DNA from: Sodiomyces alkalinus F11
Taxonomy: Eukaryota; Ascomycota; Sordariomycetes; Glomerellales; Plectosphaerellaceae
Reading direction: 5' to 3'
Length of the DNA: 64,000 nt
Assembly: GCF_003711515.1 (NCBI RefSeq)
Contig: NW_021167087.1
Location: 587,074 to 651,073, forward strand
A program made the translations under genes and the position numbers. This document shows, piece after piece, positions 23,677-34,647 of the stretch (within the stretch, counting starts at the first letter, position 1; every line of letters begins with the position of its first letter). Under the pieces are notes generated by a model, which worked only from the letters and a program-made list of their open reading frames with translations, did no database searches and was not told the origin of the DNA.

Positions 23677-25088
23677 GGCATGGCAGGTCCTCGTCGTGCG
23701 CGTAGAATTAAGGACACCCGGGCTCGCGGGCACGGTGGGAGAGTGGCAAGGACAAGACCAGGCGATAAACGATGGATGAGGGGAGCAAGGAAATTGCTAC
23801 GCGTACTTGAATTGCCAGACGGTCGCGTCAAGCCGAGCGGAGGCGAGGTCGATGCCGTTGGTTGGCGGTGGAGGCGTCTGACAACCTGGTCTCTCTGTTT
23901 TTGTCAGACCACGAGGACCAAATGTCAAGAAAGAGTCGCGAATGTTTGGTCCATCGCTGCGAAGTAGGGCAGCACCAAACCTAGATAGGTCTCACAAACG
24001 AACGGGTGTGAGAACAGGGAAGAAAGGCTGCCCGCCTGTAAGGAGTTACTTGTCGGCGCTATCAGTCGCTTTAGTGCCTCCAGCCCTTCCTCGTCACCGG
24101 CAGATAGACCCACAGACCCCTCCCCGGTCACTCATTAGCCCACTGTTCCTTCCCCAGACTTTGTGGACGGCTCCTATCAGAAGCGGCGCGGTGCATCTGA
24201 TTGGCCAACGGAAGTCCCCATTGGTGTTCACTCTATGTACTGTACGTTGTACACCGCGAATATACCAAGCCCCCCCCCCCCGTAATCTCATCCAGAACGC
24301 ACTACGTGTACTTCGGTACCAAGTCTATCCTACCTTAGTACTGTGGCGTCGTCTTCGGATTCTGCGGGGGAGCAAACAAATATCGAGGAGCGGGAGCGGA
24401 CAACGTAATACCTCGCAGATATATATAGCGCCCAAGCGAAACTGGAACAAAAGTAATAATAGCAGCTAGAAAGCTATCAGATAATTCATCATGAAAGCTG
24501 AGAGACGAGAGACGAGGAGTCTTTGATGGCTGTTCCTGAAGTGTCTGTCTCACACGTTAGGCACTCGTACCTGTAATTAGCTAATGTACCTTAGCTACCT
24601 ACCTAGGTAGGTAGCTGCATCTTCTCTGGAGATACTTATGACGACAGACGAGCTAATAAAAATTTCCGTGTGCCTAGGTAGGCGGCTGATGAGTTCATCA
24701 CAGCTCGAACGGCTCTTGCCGTTCATAGAAGTTCCGTTTCAAAATAAAGTTGCATACTCTTCGTGTAGTCGAATAATTAGTCCTGAAGCATGGGCGACCA
24801 TGTGTCTGATGCGCGTCACCGACACATGTGATAAGATAGCTCAAGTACACAGTGTTTCTCCAGGAATTGTGACTGTAGAGTACATCTCCACACACTGTGA
24901 CCTGAACAGCTCCTAAACCTCCCGCTCCGTTTTTAGTTCGCCAGACCTTCCTCGTTGAAAGGTATATATCGATAATTCTAAACCTTCTAGAGCAACATGG
25001 ATTTAACCCTTCTTGCCCCCGGTGGTATCCCTCTCATGTTGATTACCTTACGTCCTATTGTCCCGGGTATGTCTAAAGGCAGCTATCC
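23677..25088. promoter_or_regulatory. Upstream region of the Ron1-like gene
   Basis: 1.4 kb between the start of the regulator gene (-) and the 3' end of the deacetylase gene (-). No gene is supported. TACCTTAG and CCTACCTAGGTAGGTAG words lie near 24585-24615. The first few hundred bases upstream of 23676 presumably form the regulator's promoter and leader. Confidence 0.45.
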
Positions 25089-26564
25089 CTATTTTGTTCC
25101 ATGAGGAGGCTTGACGGGGCCACGGCAGTACGCTCGATTGCCAAACTTCCAGACCTCGTCGATCACCAACTCTGTAGTCCCGCCTTTGAGTTGTTCCGAA
25201 AAGATGACGAGGTCAGCGTCCGCCCCGGCATTCAGAGACCCCTTCGTCTCCTGGCACCCGAGCATGGCTGCCGGGGTGGCTGTGACGGTCTTCAGTGCCG
25301 CGGGAATCGTGGTGCCCGACCATTTCAAAAAGTTGTTCACGCATTCGATAAGACTAATGGAACTATATTTTGCGTGTCAGCTGATGCCTTCAAGTACCAA
25401 AATAGGCCGCCCCACGACTCGATGAAAAATAAGAAATACTGACCTTCCAGCGATGGTGTCGGTTCCCTCGAGAAGAAGGGTTGGGCCAACCTTGACGATG
25501 TTGCTTGTCGCGTCTCCGTTGGTCCACTGGTATGCACCATCCGGCAAACCCATCATGTGCATGGCATCGGTGACGAGGATGAAGCCTTCGCGAAATGTGT
25601 TGAATGCGATATTCACTGTCGTCGGATGCAGATGGATGCCGTCGGCAATGACGCCGAAATATGGCCTCTGCAAGTTCTCGGCCGCACCGAGGACGCCAAA
25701 AATACCGGGATTGCGATGGTGGAGAGGCCGCATGGCGTTGAAAAGGTGCGTGATCATGGTGGCGCCCGCCTCGATCGCGACCAGTGCCTCTTCGTATGTT
25801 GCCGCAGAATGCCCAATGGAGCAGATGATCCCCCGTTTCCTAAGTTCGGGAATGAGCTTCGACATCTGGCCTCGCTCAGGGGCTACAGTGACCATGGTCA
25901 TCGGGCTATTATTGCTTTCTCTGGCGCCAAGATTGGCTTTGCCATAGCAGGCCTCGATGTCTTCGAACGTCTGGGCCTCCAGAAGCACGTCCTTTGAGTG
26001 GATGCCGTTTTTCGCGGGATTCAGGAACGGTCCCTCGACATGGGCACCCAAGGACTCTGAGCCATCCTCAAATCGGCGGATGCCACGAGATGGCCCAAGA
26101 TATGGTAGCACCTAAGACCCCTCAGCGTTCTATGAACCCCCATGCATGGTTCAAACGAAATAGTGTACCTTTTGATATAGCCCGGATGTCTGACTGGTCA
26201 ACGTTGGGAGAAAAGACGTGACCCCCGTGGCAACCAGACCCTTTTTCACTTCGAGGAATTTCTTCCCATACTGCGCAGTGTCCTCGAGAAGCGTCGAGAA
26301 GTTGAACCCAAAAGCGCCGTTAAGCTGGACATCAATCAAGCCGGGGGAGATGATCCGACCGCCCAAGTCAATTGATTCATCTGGCAGTGCAAGATCGTCG
26401 AAGAAGGCCGCTTGACTGGAGACGATTTTCCCCGACTGGGAGCTTACCCACAGGTCTTCTTCAACGAGTGAGTCGCCTTTCACCAAACGACAGTTGGTGA
26501 ATCGAGTAATCCCTGTCCGAGGCCGCGTGGGAGGTACAGCAGCAGGCATTATGATGGCAGTCAC
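25089..26564 (-). CDS. dac1: N-acetylglucosamine-6-phosphate deacetylase (NagA type)
   Basis: Three minus-strand exons, 26564-26169, 26111-25444 and 25353-25089, give 442 residues; Met6 is an alternative start. It removes acetate from GlcNAc-6-phosphate to give glucosamine-6-phosphate. Amidohydrolase-fold signatures of NagA are all present: SPGLIDVQLNGAFG near the N-terminal metal region, HVEGPFLNPAKNG carrying the metal-binding Glu, SIGHSAATYEEA and THLFNAM with metal-binding His, and LVTDAM with the catalytic Asp. C-terminal GSLNAGADADLVIF closes the small beta domain. There is no signal peptide, so it is cytosolic. It is transcribed away from the GH3 gene across a 1.24 kb shared upstream region. 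Confidence 0.93.
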
Positions 26565-27806
26565 AGCTTAGACTGGGCACTGGTACGGATTATGCTCGGT
26601 CGATTCTCCAGTGATCGTCGGAAATAATATTATGGACAAAATGCCCGCTTGATATCTCGTGTAGACTCCATAAACCGGACAAAGCAAGCCCAGTACAGTG
26701 GGATGAGATCATGGCTTCTATCTACTCCCGAGACGAATGGAACCTCTTTCCCCGTGTAAGAGTGGCGAGACAGCCTACCTGTCTGACCGGGTTGTCACCC
26801 CTCGAGTTTGAACCACTAGGCTGGGTATCAAGTAGCATGTGGAACCCACTGGTTTTCACCACTCGATCCGGGTACATGTACAGTAGTTGCCGTGGTCGCA
26901 TTTACCTGAAAAGAGGCAACGGCTGTTGGGTCCTGCGCTGAATAGCGTACACTCGTAGTATCCGTAGCTCATGAAATCGGTGGAACGGTAGGACTGAGCA
27001 AATCTTTCGCCCGAAACAGTCCACATGCTAGCTAACAAGCTACATCTTAGTGTGCGCCGTCTGATTTCCAGGATTTGGAAATGCGACGCAGCCTTTCCAA
27101 GCGTCTTGATACCGATGTAGCGTTGATTATGCCGCCTGCCTACCTAGATCCGGCTATTTACTCGATGCGTGGCAGCCATGGAACCTCCATGGAACAAATA
27201 CAGATAGACGAAGAATGAGGAAGCCCCGCCCTTTGTCGGCCCATCTATGTGGCCATGTAACGTCGTATGGTAGGAGTGGCGGACGCTAATGTTGCCGTCA
27301 AAACTCTCGTTGGAGTGTCAACTCCCCCAAAGACGCATCACGTGTAAGGGACTTCACGTGCTTGTTAAGTTTGGGTTGACCGCCAAACCTAAACCTTGGG
27401 ACGCGACAACGAAGTACGAAGTCAAACACGCAATCAGAAAGAAGCAAACAGGTCAACCAGAGGTTCCAGAGGTTCCAGAGGATAATCCCGCGTAAAAGCG
27501 GCCCTAAAATAAGCGGAGACGAGACAGTGCGAGAACATCTCGGTACTTGGACGACCCACAACCCCCCCGTTGGCACCGAATACCGACGCTAGTATCAGCC
27601 GAGGATCAGCCGTTCACCGGCCTCGGCTCCCCTTCCCCATATGCGACATGGTAACACAGAGCATCATCAGAACTATCGCCGAGTCGGAGCAACTTTCTCG
27701 AGACAAGGCCCGCCGCCGACCTACACCGTTGTCACTTGAAACCTCCCGTCTTGATAGGTACTATGCCCGCTCCTCTGGGTCCGGGTCATCTCAGAGGCCG
27801 GTAACC
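26565..27806. promoter_or_regulatory. Shared upstream region of deacetylase and GH3-GNAT genes
   Basis: 1.24 kb between divergent genes of the same pathway. No coding gene is supported. An in-frame open stretch extends upstream from 27807 to an ATG at 27570, so a longer GH3 N-terminus is possible but less likely. A short GAGGTTCCA duplication lies near 27460-27480. Confidence 0.45.
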
Positions 27807-30800
27807 ATGTCCACCTCGATGTCGAATGAAGCCCAACAAATTGGTTTCGATCCAAGATGGGAGGACCTCGATTGGTAAGCTGCATCATGCCATCATGCAT
27901 CCAGAAGCTCATAGCCTCATCGATCCCTTCTTGTTGTTTTCCTCCGGACTCCGGCCTCCACCGCGCAAAAGCCGCTGCTGCTGTACCCCCTCCCCATCTT
28001 CGGGTGTGCAGATGGCAAGGACTGGGGCTGACAAGCTCGATGCATCTTTGGGATTGATCAGTCAGTCATGGCTCTCTCACTGACACTGCGCTATTTTCAT
28101 TTTCCAGGGCAATTGGCCAGATGTTCATCATGGGATGGGATGGGACGGAGGTGACGCCACAGATCCGCCATCTCATTGAAGACCATCATCTCGGGTCCAT
28201 CATTCTCACGGCGAAGAACCTTAAGTGTTAGTCAACTTCATCTTACAGGGACCCTGTTATGGATGTCATTTCTAATATTACGACAGCTGCCGCGGAAATG
28301 GCCAACTTGGTCCGGGAACTGCAAACTATAGCTCACAATGCAGGCCATCCACAGCCTCTCCTCATCGCCCTCGACCAGGAGAATGGCGGCGTCAACAGTC
28401 TTTTCGACGACGAGTACGTCTGCCAGTTCCCAAGTGCCATGGGAATTGCCGCTACTGGCCGCGCGGACCTGGCTTATGAGGTCAACAAGGCCACAGCCAC
28501 TGCGGTCGGCGCGTGCGGGGTGAACATGATGTTGGGCCCCGTCTTGGACGTTCTATCCAATGCCAGGTATCAACCTCTTGGCGTACGCGCCACGGGGGAC
28601 GACCCCCAGGAAGTCTCCCAGTATGGCATCGCCGCCATCAACGGCATTCGCGACGCCGGACTTGCCTGTTGCGGGAAACACTTCCCGTCGTACGGCAACC
28701 TGGACTTCCTGGGCTCCAGCCTGGACATTCCCATCATCACCCAGACCCTGGAGGAGCTGAGTCTCAGCGCGCTTGTCCCCTTCCGCAATGCCATTGCCAC
28801 GGGAAAGCTGGACGGCATGTTTGTCGGTGGCTGTGCCATCTCCAATCCCTCCATGAACGTGTCGCATGCGTGTCTCTCCGATCAGGTCGTCGACGATCTC
28901 CTGAGAAACGACCTGGGGTTCGACGGAGTTGCCATTTCGGAATGCCTCGAAATGCAGGCCTTGAGCCATGACATTGGAGTACAAAACGGAGTCGTCATGG
29001 CTGTCGAGGCCGGCTGTGATCTTGTTTTGCTCTGTAGGGCTTTCGAAGTACAAAAGGAAGCCATCAAAGGTCTCAAGCTGGGTATTGAGAACGGCATTAT
29101 CACAAAAGACAGGATAAGAACGTCGTTGAATCGCATCATCCGACTCAAGTCGACGTGCACCTCCTGGGTCACCGCCCTGAACCCTCCAGGGATCTCACTA
29201 TTGTCGAAACTACGCCCGTCTCATCTTGCCCTATCCAAGATGGCCTATGACGACTCAATCACGGTTATCAGAGATAACGACAAACTCCTCCCGCTCTCGA
29301 GGAGCATGCATCAGGATGAGGAGCTTTTACTGCTAACACCACTCGTCAAGCCCCTCCCGGCGTCTTCTCTCATGAAGAGTCTGCTACAAGCCAAAGGCGC
29401 CCAAGCTTCTGCACCGAACACCCACGATACCTGGGTTCACCGAGACAGGGGAACTATTATGAGCGGTGAGGGTGTTTTCAGAGAACTGGGGAGGTGTCTT
29501 GCACGTGCCCGTAACGGCAAGGTGCTTCACACAAGCTATACTGCGAATGGTGTTCGGCCAGGTAAAAATATCTGGCTCAAGCTAACAATATCTGGTTCAA
29601 GCGCTAACGGAGCTGCCAGTCCATGAGAACCTCATCCACAGAGCCTCCTGCATAATCATCGTGACGGCGGACGCGAACAGAAACTTGTACCAGAGCGGCT
29701 TTACCAAGCATGTAGAGATGATGTGCTCAATGCTGAGGACAAGGGGGCAAAAGAAGTCGGTTATCGTCGTAGCTGTCAGCTCGCCTTATGATTTTGCCAT
29801 GGACAAAACCATTGGGACCTATATCTGCACATTCGACTTCACGGAAACGGCGATGCAGTCCTTAGTACGAGCTCTCTGTGGCGACTTCGTGCCCAAGGGA
29901 AGCCTCCCGGGAACGCTGAGGAAGAGCAGGAGAGGAATGAAATCCCGCAAGAATTGGATTGTCGAGGACTATGACCGCGATCGCGATGCCTGCGGGCTCC
30001 AAGAGCTCGTCACGGCAGTAGCACGCGCATCTACGAGTGACCTCGGATGCCTGGACAAGGCGACGCCGCTCTCGTTTGAATTATCCAACCCCAACATTGA
30101 GGGGGCCCACTTCGTCGTTCGGAACAGTAGCACGAATGCCCTCTATGGCTTCGCTGCTACATATGCCATTGACCGGACCGGAATTCTAGGGTCGATCTTC
30201 GTGGATCCCTCCAAGCGCAACCATTCCGTGGGAACGTCGCTCCATAGGAGAGCTCTTCGCCACTTGAGGAAGAAGCGAAACATTAAGAAACTGCAGTTAG
30301 GTATTGCTTTCCCGGGTGTCTTCCTCGGCATTCCCATCGACGAAGGCCATACCAAGTCCTGGTTCGCCAACAACGGCTGGGACACGCAATTTCCCAAGCG
30401 CTTGACGAATCTCGTCATCAACGATCTCTCCACCTGGAGCGTGCCAGAGGGGCTGCTCCAGGGCATACAGCGCGCGAGCATCAGCTTTGACCTCATTCAC
30501 GGTCTTGATAACACGGACGGGGAGCGCGTGCTGACGTTTGTCGACAAGCACACCAACCCCGAAGTCACCGAGTTGTACAAGACGGCGCTCCAAGAGGTGA
30601 AGGCCTGTGGCATAGTCAGGGCGAAGAGCGCGGACGACACGCTCCTTGGCACGGTGATCATCTGCAGCCCCGGGAACCTGCTGTCGACTAACATACCACC
30701 TCTTATGTCCCGCGATCATGAGGACATTGGTGGGGTTCTGGCGCCAGTCGTGCCTCCGTCGCAGCAGTCGGCCCTTGTTCTCCAGGGACTTGTAGTGATG

Positions 30801-31066
30801 GGTGTGAGACGGAACAAGGCGTACAAATCCACGAAGACTGTGTTGAGCTGGGTATTTCTCTACTCCTACTGTGGCATTTTCGGACATAGGGTACTGACGA
30901 ATCTCAGGTCCAAGATAGTGCGTACGAACACATTGTTGCGATGGGATTCGAGATTCTGCAATCATTCGAAGAGATCACCAATACACCTGACGCTGTGAGT
31001 TGACCATAAGCTGTGGGGAAGTCTCGAGCTCGTTTGCTAACGCACGAGCAGTGGGCCGATCTCTGA
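27807..31066 (+). CDS. nag3: GH3 N-acetylglucosaminidase-like protein fused to GNAT domain
   Basis: Six exons, 27807-27874, 28108-28226, 28287-29561, 29620-30851, 30908-30994 and 31052-31066, give 931 residues; the last exon encodes only WADL. Residues 25-380 form a NagZ-type GH3 domain (LIALDQENGGVNSLF, LGPVLDVLSN, CGKHFPSYGN at 192-201, GFDGVAISECLEM at 274-286). At the usual nucleophile position Glu281 stands in SECLEM where bacterial NagZ has Asp in SDDLSM. The C-terminal 330 residues are GNAT-like, with an acetyl-CoA loop candidate RNHSVGTSLHRRAL at 687-700. No signal peptide is seen, so action on imported chitobiose or GlcNAc glycosides in the cytosol is inferred. Trichoderma nag3 is the cluster counterpart. 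What the GNAT part acetylates is unknown. Confidence 0.87.
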
Positions 31067-32265
31067 ATTCATTGACGAACACCTAGGTATTACATCAACT
31101 TTAGCCTTGCATGTCTACGCATATGAGCCATGATATATCCAAATCTATTTCTTTCACTTTGGTACCAGCACTAATTTGGGATGATGTCTGCATCTGGTAC
31201 TCTATTGATGTCTTCTGTCTGTGTCTGTTAAAGGTGGATGCCCAGACTCTTAGGGAACGATCAACTCTTGTTTTCGCGCCACTCTGATTCAACTTGAGGA
31301 AGTAGGTATGCTTATCTTGTTATTTTTCCTTCGTCTCACCTTCAAGTCTTCTAGCTTCAGGGCAATTACATTCGACGGGCAAGAGAATACCCAATGTCAT
31401 ATGCCCGTTACTACATGGGCTTGCCGTTGTTCCGTACTAGTTCAGTGAGATATATCCATAAATATTCACAACATCGGAAGGCCATCATGTGGACCAATGC
31501 CATCTCGTCCCTGTCTCCGGTAAGAGTAATGCAACGAGGATTCCAAGCGAGCGGATATAGGTATTCAGAACGCGACTCGACTCGATCTGTTAGCCCGACA
31601 GCGATCCGAGGTCCCGGAACGTTGACCCGTTGCGACGGTTAGTGCTTAGTCGTTGGTATCCGTAGACAGGGCTGCCGGGGATTACAAACAGGCATGCACT
31701 TAGTAGAGAGAGGCTGGTAAAAGGGACCCCGTCGCTAGGTTGGTATTGAAGGTACCTTCATGGTACCTCTCTAGGTAGAGTAGAGATGTTTGCATTCCGG
31801 CTTCGGGGCTATGGCTACTTCGCCTGTTCTTGATGGGGGTTGTTTGGGCGGCTACCTAAGGATGCACGTCTACCCAGCGCCGTACCCACAAGTCGGAGTT
31901 GAAGAGATGTGAGTGGCTCGGTTGATTCCCCACATTTCAATGTTGTATCCCGACGACTCTAGCCGGGTAAATGGATGCTGCTAAGTGCGGGGTGGCTTGA
32001 AGACCCCTGACCCCGAATTGGAGAAGTGAGGGGCACAAGAGGGGTAGATATTCACACTAAGGTCTCAAAGGGTAGTGGCTGCGAGAGTGCAGTGGAATTG
32101 GATAATGTGTACGAGATGAATTGAAGACGGGCAAAAAAATAAAATAAAAAGGAAAAGAAAATGAAAAAGAAAATGAAAAGCGAAAACCCACGTCTACCGA
32201 GGTATATGATGCAATGACTCTAAATGTCGTAAAATGTCATGAATGCCCGCCCGCCCGCCCGCCCT
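31067..32265. other. Spacer between convergent hydrolase genes
   Basis: 3' flanks of the GH3-GNAT gene (+) and GH31 gene (-). No gene is supported. An A-rich tract (32130-32180) lies close to the end of the GH31 gene and could hold its polyadenylation signals. Confidence 0.5.
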
Positions 32266-34647
32266 CTACAGCTCCTTGACAGCGAAGTTCCCCTTGAGCA
32301 CCGACACATCCTTGAGCTTCCCGTCACTGCCCACTTCCAGAACACCCACCTCATTGCCTTCCGTGTCGACGAGCGAAGCCTTTGCGCCCTCGCGGACTTG
32401 GTATAACCGGACCTCGACATCTTCGGTATAATCGTAGACGGCGCCCACAGCTTTTTCGCTACCCAGGACGAGCACCGTATTCTCCCTAACGTAGAGCGGC
32501 AGAGTACCGAATCCATGTTTCTCCCTGAACCAGCCGGGCCCGTCGCGGACTTCCCCCGTGAAATAAGAAGTCCATTTGCCCTGGGGCAGGTAGAACTCGA
32601 CCTCGCCCGACTCCTCGAATACGGGGGCCGCAAGCAGGTTGGGCCCCACCATGAACTGTCTGTCCAGGAACCACGACGTTGGATCCTCAGGGAACTCAAC
32701 CAGTACTGCCCTGAGCGACAACGGCAGACCCTGTTCCACCGACTTCTGCGCCTCGGCGAACAGGTACGGCATGAGCCGCGACTTGAGCGCGGTCCACTTG
32801 GCAAGCGTCCGAGAGCAGCCCTCCTCGGTCTGGTCGTCGTCGTCCATGACCCAGGGTACGCGGTAGGAGCTGCTTCCGTGTAGCCGGCTGTGACTGCAGA
32901 GGAGACCCATGGCTACCCAGCGCTTGTAGATCCAAGCCGGCGGGCATCCCTCGAAGCCGCCAATGTCGCAGCTCCAGAAGGAGAAGCCGCTCAGGCCCAG
33001 GCCCAGACCGCCGCGGACCGACTCGGCCATGGCCTCGGGGGTTGACTCGCAGTCTCCGCCCCACTGGAGAGGGAAGCGCTGAGTGCCGGCGCAGGCGGTC
33101 CTCGCGTAGAGGACGGCCTCGTTCTTGCCGTACCTTGCCTGCAGAGCCTCGTAGACGATCTTGTTGTAGATGAAGGCGTAGTAGTTGTGCATTTTGGCGG
33201 GATCCACCGACTTGTCGTGCCACTCGACGTCCAGGGTCGGAATCCGTTCACCAAAATCCGTCTTGATGGAGTCGACCCCCTGGTCGAAGAGCTTGTTGAG
33301 ATTGTCGACGTACCAGGTGACGGCTTCGGGGTTGGTGAAATCCACCAGGCCCATGCCGGCCTGCCACAGGTCCCACTGCCAAACGTCGCCGTTCTTTCGC
33401 TTGAGGAGGTAGCCCTTCTCGGCAGCCTCGGCAAAAGCGGCACCTTGTTGTGCAATGTACGGGTTGATCCAGACGCAGACCTTCTTGCACAGACCAGACT
33501 CCTTGAGCTTGGCGATCTGACCCTTGGGGTCCGGGAACCTGTCGTCGTCGAAGACGAAGCTGGTCCATGTGAACGCCTTCATCCAGAAGCAATCGTAGTG
33601 GAAGACCTCTACGGGCGACCCACGGGCTTTCATGCCCTCCAGGAAGGACTGGACCGTTTCCTGGTCGTAGTTGGTGGTGAAGCTGGTGGTCAGCCAGAGG
33701 CCAAAGCTCCAGCTGGGAACCTTGCCGGGTTTCCCCGTCAAGATGGAATACCTTTGCAGAACCTCCTTGGGGGAAGGACCATAGATGATGTGCCACTTGA
33801 GTCGCTGGCCCTCCACAGCGGTCTGGACTCGCGTGCACCTCTCGCTGCCGACTTCCAGTTCAACCTTGGCCGGGGTGTCGATGAAGATGCCGTATCCCTT
33901 ACTGCTAAGCCAGAAGGAAACGTTCTTGTAGGCCTGGTCGCTGGAGGTACCGCCGTCGGCATTCCAGAGTGTGATGGACTGGCCGACCTTATTAAAGGCA
34001 CCAAACCTCTCGCCAAGACCGTGGACAGTCTCCCCGACGGCAAGGGTGGTCTGGGTGAACATGTAGTGCTTGAGGTTTCGCATATCGGCGGTCTGCATCG
34101 GCGTACTTGGCGCAGGGTTGTAGGCCAGGCCGACGCTTCGGGTCTGCAGGGAGGTGAGCCGCTTTGCCCCGTCTGCGCTGTGGAAGCGAATCTCGAAAGT
34201 ATTCGGGTCGATGGTTGCGGCTACGGAGCCGGAAGTGAGAGTGGTTCCTTCGTCGGACTCGAAGATGCTGCTCTGGACATCTGGCCGACCGTGGGGAAAG
34301 AGCTCGAAGTGAGGGCCCTTGTTCAGAGCACCGGCCCAATGCGTGGCCTCGACAGAGATGATTCCGTCCGCCTCGGCGTTGATGTCCTGCACACCATCAT
34401 TTCCGTGAGTATTGCGCTCTGAGCCCCCCCCCCTCCCCCCCCGGCCGTACAAAGCCAAAAGACGAAAACTCACCAAGGTGACAGTGCTTCTGTTTAAAGT
34501 ATCGCCGCGCCTGAGGATCTTCTTCGTGGGACATAGCAGGCTCAGCCCTTTACCGTCCACCCGTGGTGTTATTTCGTAGACTTCCTCGGCATACTCAACC
34601 CACATGTCCTTTGCGGGGAGCCACATTCCATCTCTGAAGTGAACCAT
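32266..34647 (-). CDS. Cytosolic GH31 alpha-xylosidase (YicI-like)
   Basis: Two minus-strand exons, 34647-34474 and 34386-32266, give 764 residues. The 87-base intron is in frame and can be read through, but its translation is low-complexity Gly/Arg and interrupts a conserved strand, so splicing is preferred. GH31 alpha-xylosidase features are complete: nucleophile Asp435 in KTDFGERIP, acid/base Asp503 in WGGDCEST, substrate-pocket WLTTSF and FHYDCFWM, then FSFWSCDIGGF. The KTDFGERIP and WGGD pair is that of YicI-type alpha-xylosidases rather than secreted alpha-glucosidases. There is no signal peptide, so it probably releases xylose from isoprimeverose or other xyloglucan fragments inside the cell. 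It adjoins the GlcNAc cluster and a secreted GH3 enzyme; whether it is co-regulated is unknown. Confidence 0.9.
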   Translation of the reverse strand: MVHFRDGMWLPAKDMWVEYAEEVYEITPRVDGKGLSLLCPTKKILRRGDTLNRSTVTLVSFRLLALYGRGGRGGGSERNTHGNDGVQDINAEADGIISVEATHWAGALNKGPHFELFPHGRPDVQSSIFESDEGTTLTSGSVAATIDPNTFEIRFHSADGAKRLTSLQTRSVGLAYNPAPSTPMQTADMRNLKHYMFTQTTLAVGETVHGLGERFGAFNKVGQSITLWNADGGTSSDQAYKNVSFWLSSKGYGIFIDTPAKVELEVGSERCTRVQTAVEGQRLKWHIIYGPSPKEVLQRYSILTGKPGKVPSWSFGLWLTTSFTTNYDQETVQSFLEGMKARGSPVEVFHYDCFWMKAFTWTSFVFDDDRFPDPKGQIAKLKESGLCKKVCVWINPYIAQQGAAFAEAAEKGYLLKRKNGDVWQWDLWQAGMGLVDFTNPEAVTWYVDNLNKLFDQGVDSIKTDFGERIPTLDVEWHDKSVDPAKMHNYYAFIYNKIVYEALQARYGKNEAVLYARTACAGTQRFPLQWGGDCESTPEAMAESVRGGLGLGLSGFSFWSCDIGGFEGCPPAWIYKRWVAMGLLCSHSRLHGSSSYRVPWVMDDDDQTEEGCSRTLAKWTALKSRLMPYLFAEAQKSVEQGLPLSLRAVLVEFPEDPTSWFLDRQFMVGPNLLAAPVFEESGEVEFYLPQGKWTSYFTGEVRDGPGWFREKHGFGTLPLYVRENTVLVLGSEKAVGAVYDYTEDVEVRLYQVREGAKASLVDTEGNEVGVLEVGSDGKLKDVSVLKGNFAVKEL

